Shown in pieces: positions 47,086 through 57,049 of a stretch of 64,000 bases of DNA. The stretch spans positions 1,323,001-1,387,000 of the forward strand of contig WAEK01000002.1 in the NCBI GenBank assembly GCA_011634665.1, read 5' to 3'. The stretch is from Mortierella sp. BCC40632. Its lineage: Eukaryota; Mortierellomycota; Mortierellomycetes; Mortierellales; Mortierellaceae. How positions within the stretch are numbered: position 1 is the first letter of the stretch; the number at the start of each line of letters is the position of its first letter. The notes beneath the pieces were generated by a model, which was given only the letters and a program-made list of their open reading frames with translations, had not been told where the DNA came from and ran no database searches. The translations under genes were made by a program, and so were the position numbers.

Positions 47086-49727
47086 ATGTTCAGGATCACG
47101 CCCCAACTCTCGGAAAAGATCAAGCACTTTGCTACGTTTCCCCAGACAGGAGTCTCATTACGACAGATGGTCATGTTCGGTAATGTCGTGACCCCACTCA
47201 AGATTCAGTTCCAATGAATCTTCCTTGCGGACACGCATTTGCATGTGCTGAATATTCACCCACTTCCTCCTGTCTGGCATCTCTTTAGGCCAGAACCCTA
47301 CGCAGGGAACCCTCTTCAAGGCGAGTCAGTTTCTGTCCGAGGAACTGCCAATCCGTCTTGCACTCAGAGTGAAGGAGCTAGAGGAACTTCCTCATAATCT
47401 TAGTGATATGCCCTCGATCGTCCGAGTCAAGAACTGGTATGCCCAGTCCTTCCAGGTACGAGAGAATAGCCACTCTTTTTGCTGGCGTTTTTTTTTTTCT
47501 TTTCTATTTTTTAGTTGTTGCTTGAGCATTGCCTCTCGGAAGTCTATCGGATGCTTCTCTCAGGATGGTTCGCACCTATATTCACTGGAGGAGGATGCAT
47601 TCTGTACCTTTTTTTGTTTGTTTGTTTGTTTGTTTTCAGGATCTGGTCGAGTTCCCCAACGCAGAAATGTCACCAAGACTCAAGGAGATTGCCAGGAGCA
47701 TGAACAAGCAAGCTGATATGCATTCCCTGCCAGAGAACTCTCCAAATTTGGCCATGCCCAATGGTCCCATGCAGAATGGTCGACGGGGTGTCTCGCTTTC
47801 GCACAGGTGAGTTGGGGAAGGTGTCCTTTATCATAAAAACCTGTGACCCGAAGACCTATATCTCTCTCTTTCTCTCTTTCCTCCCATGTCCCAATCATTT
47901 GGTCTCTGAATTGGGTTTTGTCTGTGTTTTACTTAACACGCATCGACCTGTTTTGTAAAACATTTAGATATCATAGTGCTATGGATGGAGTCGAGTGGCC
48001 CGCAGAGATGCACGCCTATAACGAAAAGTTTACAAAGATGATCGAGGCCGTCAAGCGCAGACACGATCCCGTCGTCACCACAGTTGGTAGGTTTAATTTT
48101 AATTTTTATTTTCTTTTTTTTTTTGTGGGGATGTCGCAACACAAGTAGCATCGAGGCCGACACGGATACGCCATCGATGCGCCCTTTTTCCAACAGTTCG
48201 AGGATGGCGATTGGTCGCCACGGACACAGGAAAGTCCAGCCGGACTGAAAAAAAAAAAAAAAAAAAAAAAGAAACGGTGCGAGAGCATAGGATTTATAGC
48301 CGACTAGAAGGGGAAAACCGCATCGTTCGGCCTTTGATTTTCCAGGACGGGCTTACTTTTTAGATTTGGGGGACAGGGGAAGAAGGGGAGGGGACGGGCA
48401 CGGGGCGGATGTCAAAAAGGCTACTTTTGGCCTACTTGGGCCTCACACACACCTATTTTTTTTTCTCAGACCGTGGGACCAATAATTGAACCGGCCCTGC
48501 TTGCCTTTTTTGCCTTGTCCCTATTTTTCAATTAGCCCAAGGTATCCTCGAGTTTAAGCAGGCAAAGAGGTCCCATCTTGTTGACACGGACATCCAGGCG
48601 TTCCTGGATCGATTCTACATGTCGCGCATCGGCATCCGTATGCTCATCGGTACGTAAGACAGAAGGATCGGTGAGCCTGCAACAAAGGACCTGTCTCTGC
48701 TGACTGCTTGACTCATGCCTTTCGCCTTCTTTCATCCTCCCCTCCCCCTCCCTTCCCGATCATCAACTCTACGTTGTCGCGGGAAAAAAAACATTTTATA
48801 GGTCAGCACATTGCCCTGAACAAGGGACCATCGCGCAAAGACTATGTTGGCATCATCTGCACACGGACCAACCTCGCAGATATGGCGCAAGAGGCGATTG
48901 ATAACGCAAAGTTCATTTGTGAGGATCACTACGGACTTTTCCGCGGCCCTGAAGTACATCTTCACTGCAGGAAGGATCTCGAGTTTATGTATGTTCCCTC
49001 GCACTTGAGCCATATGCTCTTTGAGCTACTCAAGAACTCGCTCCGAGCTGTCGTGGAGCAATACGGAACAGAGTGTGAAGAGTATCCACCCATCAAGTTG
49101 ATCGTTGCACAAGGAAAGGAGGTAATAGTCTTTGTCTTTTGTAATGCTCTCTCTTTAATGGGGCGTGCACTGGCCTCTATCCATCCATGCGAATGAGGTA
49201 CATGTACATGATGTTCAACAAGCTAAAATGCCTTTTTTTTTTTTTTTTTTTTTTGCCCGCGCGGGTCAATGTTTTTATTTTTTATTTTTATGCAATCCTC
49301 TAGGATATTGCTATCAAGATCTCGGATGAAGGTGGCGGAATCCCCAGAAGTGGGGTCCCTCTTGTCTGGACCTACATGTACACCACAGCGCCCTCACAAA
49401 GCCTGGACCCAACATTTGACAAGTCTGACTTTAAGGCACCTATGGCAGGCTTTGGTTACGGTCTTCCTATCAGTAGGCTCTATGCCAGATACTTTGGAGG
49501 CGATCTGAAGCTGATCTCGATGGAAGGGTAAGGCATTTCCTTTTTTTTTTGTTTGGGAAACCCTTGACAATCCTGGACAGTGCTTCTCTTTATATCTTTC
49601 TTAACATCTTGTCTCGCTCACTCACCCCTTCTCTCTCTTTTATTCCCTTCTTTGTAAATGTAGATACGGCACGGATGTTTACCTGCATCTCAACCGAATC
49701 TCCAACAGTGATGAGCCTCTGCCATAA
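47086..49727 (+). CDS. PDK: Mitochondrial pyruvate dehydrogenase kinase family protein
   Basis: Eight exons (47086-47179, 47289-47455, 47640-47806, 47968-48086, 48536-48649, 48802-49121, 49304-49527, 49664-49727) join in phase into 422 residues. The N-terminal helical BCDHK domain includes [20 protein letters not shown] and [20 protein letters not shown] with the regulatory His region. The GHKL ATP-binding domain shows the N box [14 protein letters not shown] near 293, G1 box [11 protein letters not shown] near 335 and G2 box [16 protein letters not shown] near 378. These kinases phosphorylate the E1-alpha subunit and switch off pyruvate (or branched-chain ketoacid) dehydrogenase. The PDK versus BCKDK choice favours PDK from the long N-domain, with moderate certainty. 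The N-terminus ([20 protein letters not shown]) is weak as a presequence, but the family is matrix-located. Confidence 0.92.
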
Positions 49728-50010
49728 GGAACCTCAACAGTGCCTCGCCTTGCTTCAGTTTCTATTTTCGCTCGGTCGAATGTTGCCAGTTTCGACTGGA
49801 GAGGAAGGAGATACTTAAATTATACTCAAGATCTCCACTCCTCTTCTGTCTGCACAACACTTGATGTAAAGACAAGGACTGTGACTCGGTACCATACTGC
49901 AGACGCGGACTATGTAGCTGTTGACGGCAGCAGACGCAAGATTGGTTGCCGGTAGATAGCTGGGTTGTGTATAGAGAAGAGTGAATGTACTTTAGATACC
50001 TTACACCGGA

Positions 50011-50042
<32 letters not shown>

Positions 50043-50242
50043 GAGTTTCAATGGAAGCAAGGAACAAGAGAGTCCATGCATTAGAATTGAGAGTTTGGGT
50101 GCCTGCTTGCTTTTTAGAGCGGGACGAATAAACAGGTGGCTTATCACAATGCCCACAAGCGGTCTTCTCTCCGGACCTCGATTGAGCTCGCTCTGCCATC
50201 CCCTCCATTCAGGATAATACCAAGACACTACACGGACAGACC
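49728..50242. other. Spacer between PDK and mL57 genes
   Basis: About 515 bases with a 27-base poly-A run at 50013-50039. It contains the PDK 3' region and the mL57 promoter. No gene seen. Confidence 0.6.
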
Positions 50243-51484
50243 ATGTTGCAACGAGTGCGCGCCATCAACCCTGCCTGCATCAGCCGGTGTAAGAAATGTC
50301 CCTCTTGTTCATGGAGCATGGAGCTGCACCCTATTTTTTTTTTCTACCCATTGAAGATCATGACAGGAGAGTCCACAGTCACTTCAACCTGATCTGGCGA
50401 GGGAACAATAAGGACTTGAGGCATGCACATAGGGCAAAGGCTACTCTTCATAGCTTGCCAACACCAGACACTCGTCCCCTCAGTTATCAAACAAAGGAGC
50501 AGGATCATTATTTCTATCACAGAGAACCCGCCTTTTTTTCATCGGACCTCTTTATTTTTTTAAATATATTTTTTTACAAGCCTAATAACCTTTTTTAAAC
50601 GACCTGGTTCCGAAATCCGGGAATCTCTCACTCTCGACTACCCTTTAGGCATTCCTTCTGGAGTTCGTACCTATGCCACAGCCCGATCGGTAGCACCACC
50701 ACCACCACCCACAGCTGAGGAGACTGCCAAGGTCAACTCTGTCTACCAGCGTTTGGGCGTTGATCTCTCGGATGCCGACTTGATGACTCAGGCAGTGACC
50801 CACAAGTCCTTTGCCCACGGGAGTGTGCCCACCAACGAGCGCCTGTCTCACTTGGGTAATGACTCTCTCTTTCACCTTAGTCCATTGCAGCAATTGAAGA
50901 CAAAGCAAAAACAGGATACCGGACTCTATTTTGTGATCAAGTCTAATCTTTTTTTTTTTTTTTTTTTTTTTTCCTTCTTTCTTTCTAGGGCGCACCTTTT
51001 TGGAGATGCACATTGCAGAGAAGAAGTGGGATACAGTAAAGTCGAATGCGACCTTGAAATCGTCTATTGCTCATGTCTTGCAGACTGAAAAGTTGGCCAA
51101 GGTCGCACGAGACATGGGTGTGGATGAGGTCATGCGCTGGAAGGTGCCATCGGTAAGTTGGGTACACAGGAAGGGGGAAAATAATGATAATAATAATGAC
51201 AGCAAGGGTGTTGATCACAGGAATTTCCGTTGGAGAATCGGTCCTTGTTACTCTTCTCCCCCTTTTCTCCTTTATCCTCTTCATCAGATCCTAACCGAGT
51301 CTAATTGCTATTTTTTTTTTTTTTTTTTTTTTTGTTCCGCAATACATAGTCCAAAACTGGATCCAAGGTTGGAGAGAACACAGTTTTGGCATATACTCTG
51401 GAGGCGATTGTTGGAGCCATCTACCACGATAAGGGCGCCAAGGTAGCAAGAGAGTTTGTTTCCAAGCACATTTACACTTATTAA
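50243..51484 (+). CDS. MRPL15: Mitochondrial large-subunit ribosomal protein mL57 (RNase III fold)
   Basis: Exons 50243-50288, 50649-50855, 50989-51152 and 51350-51484 join in phase into 183 residues. The first exon is a presequence (MLQRVRAINPACISR), continued by GVRTYATARS, so mitochondrial import is clear. The rest is an RNase III-like fold: YQRLGVDLSDADLMTQAVTH, then KSFAHG, ERLSHLGRTFLEMHIAEKKW and VLAYTLEAIVGAIYHDKGA. In active RNase III the signature reads ERLEFLGD; here the first acidic residue after ERL is Ser and the Asp is Arg, so catalysis is not expected. Yeast MRPL15 (mL57) pairs with mL44 on the mitoribosome, and this length fits. Donor GTAAGA was preferred over the overlapping GTGTAA because only it keeps phase. 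Confidence 0.88.
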
Positions 51485-52255
51485 GCTCAAAATACATATT
51501 GGACACCAGTGTGAACGCACTCTCGGGATCAAAGGGATATCTCTGATGGGACATGAAAGAGAGGAAGAGAATGAAGGAAAGAAGGAAAGGATAATAGATT
51601 TTATTTTATTTTTTTGGAAGCGGGACCAGGCCTTCAGGATTGAGATCGATCATTGGAGATTTCCCCACTCTCTTCTCTTGGATGGCAGTCGGCTTTTTAA
51701 AAAAAAAAAAATACATTAAACAAGCATCATTCATTTTGGAATCAACAGTGGCTCTGTTTGTGAAGAAAGAAAGAGAGAGAGAAAGAGAGAAAGGAAAATG
51801 ATGCCATGGGACGCGTCACTTCTCAAGAAAGGAAGAGAAAACACGCTAGGAGCGATCGCTGAGGAACTCGGTCCGAGCCTCTTTTTTCTTTCAACTTGCT
51901 CCATTCTATTGGTGATTGGTCCAAAACCACGTCGTGCACCTTTGCGAAGAAAAAAAAAAAAAAAAAAGAGCATGCATTATGTTGGGGGAGGGGAGGAGTT
52001 GACGTGGTGAAAGCCTGTATTTTTTTCCGGAAAGCATAATACCGCGCCGTAGATGGTTGACAAGGTTCGCCAAACGGGAGAAAAAAAAATGTGGAGAACA
52101 CAAAAAAAAGAGCTTTCTTCAAAAACCTGATCGAGCACCCTGAGTGACAAGATGCTCTTTTGTAAATCCATGAAGACTTCCTTCCTCCCACCCCCCCTTT
52201 TTTTTAAGATGGACCTCTATCAAGTCAAGACCTTGATATTGCTGTTGTTTAACTT
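51485..52255. other. Spacer after mL57, nothing recognised
   Basis: Contains poly-A and poly-T runs (51703-51713, 51950-51967) and short frames without domain features. Confidence 0.55.
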
Positions 52256-53854
52256 TCAAACTCCCATAAGCCGGACCCTTTCTTGTAGACTAGATTCGTC
52301 CCGAGTGTGGCGATACAGAGAGAGAGCATCCCGGGAGATGTCAAACTTTTCCAAGACCATTTCGCTCGGAATGCTCATCTCCCACAATGGGTCCTGACCT
52401 CCCTCCCTCCCATATGAACTTGGCCTCAGCCTCTGGAGAGTAGAGGGGAAAGACAGCTGTTTGCGCCTCCCAACTCTACTGGAATGGAACCAAGGTATCA
52501 AGGAATCTTGTTTTAGTCATGTCAAGTAGAAACAATCATCCTGTAAGACTCCAAGAGTCAGAATCTCTGGAGCTCTTTGCTTAAATTTTACTCCTTAGCC
52601 CTGAGTTTTGCGCGGTAGGAGTAGAGATTGGTGGTCCTTTTTTTTTTTTTTTTTTTTTTTTTTTTGCCCGAGGAGAGCAACTGAGCTACTCAAGAGGCGC
52701 AAGGCTTGAAGTCATCGGGTCATTTTCTCAGATTCTTCACACCAAAAATGCAGTTGAGCAATCGTTCTCGCCTCCAAAGGAGATAGACACCCCTCTTCTA
52801 TGTGCGTGTGTGTGTGTTTTGTCCTACCATACCAACACTTTAAAGTGCTCAAATAAAGGAATGTTTACTACAAGGGTTGCATTCTGAATCCAACAGCTTG
52901 GTATGACAGAGTAAATCTGTTATTGGTTGTGGTTACTGCAAAAAAGTATACCAGCTTATAAATGTTGTTTATGGTAATTGAGGGACCAAAGAGAGAGAGA
53001 GGCCATTCGAGTCTTGATAATACTCGTTTTTTCTTTCATTTTTCTTCTTCTTCTTCTTTTCAGACAAGGGTATTGGATGATCCATAGTATGGCGTGAGGA
53101 ATGAGCTACGGTTGGTAAAAAAGCTGACATTTTCCAGGGATGATTAACCGTTGACACGAGTCCTCCTCTTCCCCTCCCCCCATGAAAAAAAGGATAACAA
53201 CAACAATGCAACTGCGCGATGTCTTTTTTTTTTTCATTTTTGAGAGAGAGAGGCAAAGGCACACTTCTGCCATCTTACATTCCAAGTACCGCAGACGTTG
53301 TTGTTTTTCATCCACAGCTAATAAACGCACCAAAGATTTGGTCAAGTGTTCTGAAAGTGAAATCCTAAGTTTGGTCAAGCATAGAAAGGGGAGGGGGGGA
53401 GGGAGGGAAGAAAAATATATTGTGGAGAAAGAGGAATCGATGCATCGACTCACACAGAGCAAAAGAGCCTCGCACATCCAAACCCTTGGATTCTAGAGAA
53501 CTAATGCCTCCATCCCCTTCACCCTTTTTTCTTTTTTTCCTTTTCTACTGCAAGAACGGAACTATACCCTTTGCAATAGAGAAACTCTATCGTGCGTGAG
53601 AGAAAGCGAGAGCAAGAGCAGGTTATAGAGAAGTCAGGAAGGAAAGAGAGAGAATGAGAGAGAGAGAGAGAGAGAGAGAGAGTGAGTGAGTGAAAGAGGA
53701 TACGGTTGGAATATCACAGTTTGCCTTGTCAAAGAGAGACACAGACATGAGAAAGTCAGACTGCTATGTTTTTTTTTTTTTTTTTCTTGTGAAATGATAG
53801 AGGACACAAAGATTCTTGCCAATCACGCAAAAAACACTGCATGAGAGACCTTCT
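52256..53854 (-). other. Minus-strand stretch with exon-like fragments, no gene model
   Basis: Short minus-strand segments look coding but do not join convincingly. At 52256-52501 there is a frame ending SRDALSLYRHTRDESSLQER then VRLMGV. At about 53278-53350, after acceptor TTCACTTTCAG, TKSLVRLLAVDEKQQRLRYL is followed by a GTAAGA donor. A 52882-52941 segment follows the strong acceptor CTTTTTTGCAG. They could be the 3' part of the decayed gene just upstream (53855-54623). Confidence 0.3.
53656..53682. repeat. (GA)n microsatellite
   Basis: GA array of about 27 bases followed by GTGA units, in the spacer before the DUF3712 gene. Confidence 0.9.
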
Positions 53855-54623
53855 CTACTCTACATACACGCGCTTGTCAATGTGGAGAGGGAGCCTGAAA
53901 GGGATTGGAGGAGATGCTGCGGTTAAAGAGTCTCGAACATCAGCCCATACAAATCCCTTCGACCTGAGTTAGAAGAGTCAGAAGGCGTCTGCACAAGGAT
54001 TGAACAGAAGCGTTGTTATGCTGAGGAATGGAGACGAGGAATGTTTGTGGTACAGTGACGGACAGAGAGGAGAGACAGTCGATTCATAGGCCATGGAGGG
54101 AGTAATCCTCAATTTAACGTTTTTTTGTGCACAGATCCTTAGGAACCAACAATCCTATCCTCTTGAGCTCTCATGTGTCTCTTCATGCTCGTCTTTTTGT
54201 CGGAGGAGCAAAAAAAAACATGGGGCTCACATGGGAAAGAAGGATGCCACCATTCTGCGCCGCCCTTTTTTCACCATGAATACCAGGAGGACCTTAGAAG
54301 AGGAAAGGGGGGGGGGTCACGACCAAGAGAGCGCAACTTTGGTGAGGGTAGAGTGCACTCAGAGTAGGTGTAATCCCAGTTTCCTTGCTCTTTTGTGATC
54401 ATTTCCTCCACCCATAGTTTTTCGACCGGCTTAACTATAGGCCCTTCTAACCCTCCAATCCTTTCTTGATCGAGGACGAAAGGAACAGCGTTCCGGGCAC
54501 ATCATGAGCATTAAGAAAACAGAGTTTCAACCCCACTCATGCCTCCATCTCTATTGCCACAGCAGTTCTGTCCTCCGAATGCAACAGTGCCTCTTTTTTC
54601 GCAAGCGATTCAACGATATTCAT
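53855..54623 (-). pseudogene. Probable decayed gene, product not recognised
   Basis: Four minus-strand segments look coding but lie in conflicting frames. 54537-54623 begins with ATG (MNIVESLAKKEALLHSEDRT) and stops after 28 residues. 54271-54501 is open and contains NAVPFVLDQERIGGLEGPIV and PVEKLWVEEMITKEQGNWDY. 53964-54053 encodes VPQTFLVSIPQHNNASVQSL. 53855-53962 encodes SKGFVWADVRDSLTAASPPI and PFRLPLHIDKRVYVE. The last two overlap only through a one-base frame change at 53963, too tight for an intron, which points to a frameshift mutation. Composition is balanced, unlike the low-complexity surroundings. No family is recognised; a small intron-rich live gene remains possible. Confidence 0.35.
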
Positions 54624-54792
54624 GGTAAACACAAACACAAAAGAATGTGTAAACCAAACTTGTTTTGTGGTGAGGTTACAATTGTGGCCATGAATGCTAA
54701 TCACTGTATTCACTCATGAGATGAGAAGCATGTCCCACCTAGACTGAATGCCCTTCCCTTTCGCTCTTGTTCTCGCTCTTGCTCCCTCCCAG

Positions 54793-54799
54793 TATAAAA
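54793..54799 (+). promoter_or_regulatory. TATA box of the DUF3712 gene
   Basis: TATAAAA stands 127 bases before the start codon, followed by a C/T-rich leader ending CAAGGCAAA before ATG. Motif, distance and leader composition agree with a highly expressed fungal gene. Confidence 0.6.
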
Positions 54800-54919
54800 G
54801 TCAACGTCTTTCCGCATCCTATTGTCTACTTCAGATTTCAACATCTCTCTCATTCCTTTCCTCTCCTCCTCCACCTCCCACCCCTCCTTTTCCCTTCAGT
54901 TCCCTTTCCACAAGGCAAA

Positions 54920-56774
54920 ATGAAGTTCTCCTTGAAAGCTGTTGCTTTGACAGCGCTTGCTGCATCCTTGACGGCCGCTGCCCCAATCGAGAAGCGTGAT
55001 GCTCAGTCTGACAGAATCATTGCTTGCTTTGCAGGGTAATTCATCATCTCCTTTCTTTCAATCCCTCTCCCTCTCTCCAAGAGCGCCATCGAGATTCTAA
55101 ACAATCATCCGTCTTCTCTCTACGTTTAATAGTCTTTTGTTGACTGGAAGCTGGCCAGGAAGCTGCCAGGCAGCTATTTCTGTACGTTTGACATTTCTTC
55201 AATCAAAGATTATCCATGCACCCCCGCCCTTTCTTTTTTGTTGTTGTTGTTGTTGAACACTGAATCATACTCACATACGACATGTTCTCTCTATTTGCTT
55301 TTGTCTCTCTCTCTCTACCCTTCCTCCAATAGGTGGATATGGGCTTGATCAAGAGCATTGCCATTAACCAAATGACGATGGACTTTACTCCAGCGGACCC
55401 TTGGGCACCAACAACCTCTTCCAACAGTGTTGTCGCCACGATGCTCTCGATCCCTGGTATTACTCTTCCCATTGACAAGATTAAGCAGAGCATCATCATT
55501 GTGGTAAGGACCACCTCTGCTCCTTTTTCTGTTCTCCTAGCACTCCCCTGCAAACCGTTCCTCCCAGATTATCTAACACGGATATCGGCTCTATCTCTTA
55601 TTAGGATAACAATTACCAAATTGGTACCATCAACACGCCATGGGCTGCAGCCAGCGTCAAGGGAGGCACCTTGACCACCTCCTTCCCAAACTCAGCCCTG
55701 AACGTCTTCCCAGATGCTCATAATGCCTTCTCCAGCTTTGTTGCCTCGCTCTCCACAAAGCCTTCTCATTCATTCACGCTCAAGGGAGTCGTCGATGCTC
55801 AGTTGAACCTCGGCTTCTTTGGACGCATGACTATCCCCGGCATTGGCTTCAAGTCCACGGTCCCCATGGCTGGTCTGAATGGTCTCAAGTTTATCAAGTA
55901 CCTGTACTCGGTCGACACTCGATTCCAACCTGATGGCTCGATCATCATTACAACCATTGTCAACATTGAGAACCCAAGCCAGTTGACTGTCTTGCTCGGT
56001 GATGTCAACTTTAGCACTTCCAACAACGGCAACTACGTTGGTATCTCTACCATCAAGGGCTTGACTTTGGTCCCTGGAAACAACTATGCTATCTCTTCCA
56101 CTGTCCTCGAAGATAACCCAGCCACCAAGGCTCTCTTGAACAACATTGTAACTTCTGTCCAAGCCCTCATCTTGACGGGATCTAGCACCTCGACTGCAAA
56201 CCCTGCTTTGAACGCTGGTTTGTCTGCTATTCAGTCCGAGTTGACGATTCCTAAGCAATTCTTGGGTAATGTCATGTCTCAGGTCCCTTATAGCGACTGG
56301 TCGCTCAAGCCCTTGCCCAGCACTAGCAGTGATTTGATTGTCGAGGCCTCGGCCACGTTCAAGTCGCCCTACTATGGTTACCCCATCGAGATGACCAGTG
56401 ACAACCAAGGCTCGGTTCAGTATGCCAGTGTCCAGGGTACTGGCACGACGCTCGACAACCTCCGTCTCTTCTACTTCAATGGTGCTCTCAAGTTCTCGGT
56501 CTCTGGCACGGGTACGGTCAGGGTTTCCTTTGGTGTCAAGCTGAAGCGTACACCTTTCGCGGCTGGTGAGAAGCCCAGATGGCAAAAGTTGGTTGAGTAT
56601 GCTGCTGCCAACAAGACCATTCCCGTCAAGTTGACCTGGACTCCTAATGTGATTCTTAACAACGATGGTATTGTCCGCACAGTCAACTGGGGCACAGACG
56701 TAGCCAAGTTGACCACCATCGACATTTCGACCAGCAGTGACTTTGCCAACATCCTTGCTGCCTTCCCTGCATAA
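54920..56774 (+). CDS. Secreted DUF3712-family protein
   Basis: Exons 54920-55035, 55133-55181, 55333-55503 and 55605-56774 join in phase into 501 residues. The N-terminus MKFSLKAVALTALAASLTAA is a classical signal peptide, followed by APIEKR with a dibasic Kex2-type site. The body is beta-rich with repeated blocks, including VVDAQLNLGFFGRMTIPGIG and LYSVDTRFQPDGSIIITTIV, then a second similar half (LTWTPNVILNNDGIVRTVNW near the end), typical of DUF3712, a fungal family with an LEA-like lipid-interacting fold. Function is unknown; wall or membrane-surface association is a guess. There is no GPI signal or C-terminal helix. The 49-nt exon 2 is the least certain part, but its signals and phase fit exactly. 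A strong TATA box supports high expression. Confidence 0.8.
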
Positions 56775-56787
56775 AAAAAGAACTCCC

Positions 56788-56830
56788 CACCACCACCACC
56801 ACCACCACCACCACCACCACCACCACCACC
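56788..56830. repeat. (CAC)n trinucleotide array in the 3' UTR
   Basis: About 14 CAC units begin 14 bases after the DUF3712 stop codon, followed by C and T runs. Confidence 0.9.
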
Positions 56831-56942
56831 CCCCTTTTTTTTTTTTTTTTTAAGGCAAAGTAGTTGAAAAGAGCAAATGAGGTCAGCAGCGCTGCCTCGA
56901 GAGAGAATGAGAGAGACAAAGAGATAGGAAAAAAAAATATCG

Positions 56943-56948
56943 AATAAA
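56943..56948 (+). terminator. Candidate polyadenylation signal AATAAA
   Basis: AATAAA lies 168 bases after the DUF3712 stop, between it and the convergent neighbour. Confidence 0.5.
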
Positions 56949-57049
56949 CCATTCTGGACAATGTCGTTTAGATTATCGTCTTGTTTCTATCTTTTTTTTT
57001 TTTTTTTTTTTAAGATATTATATCAACATCTTTCAAACGCTTGGTTCTA

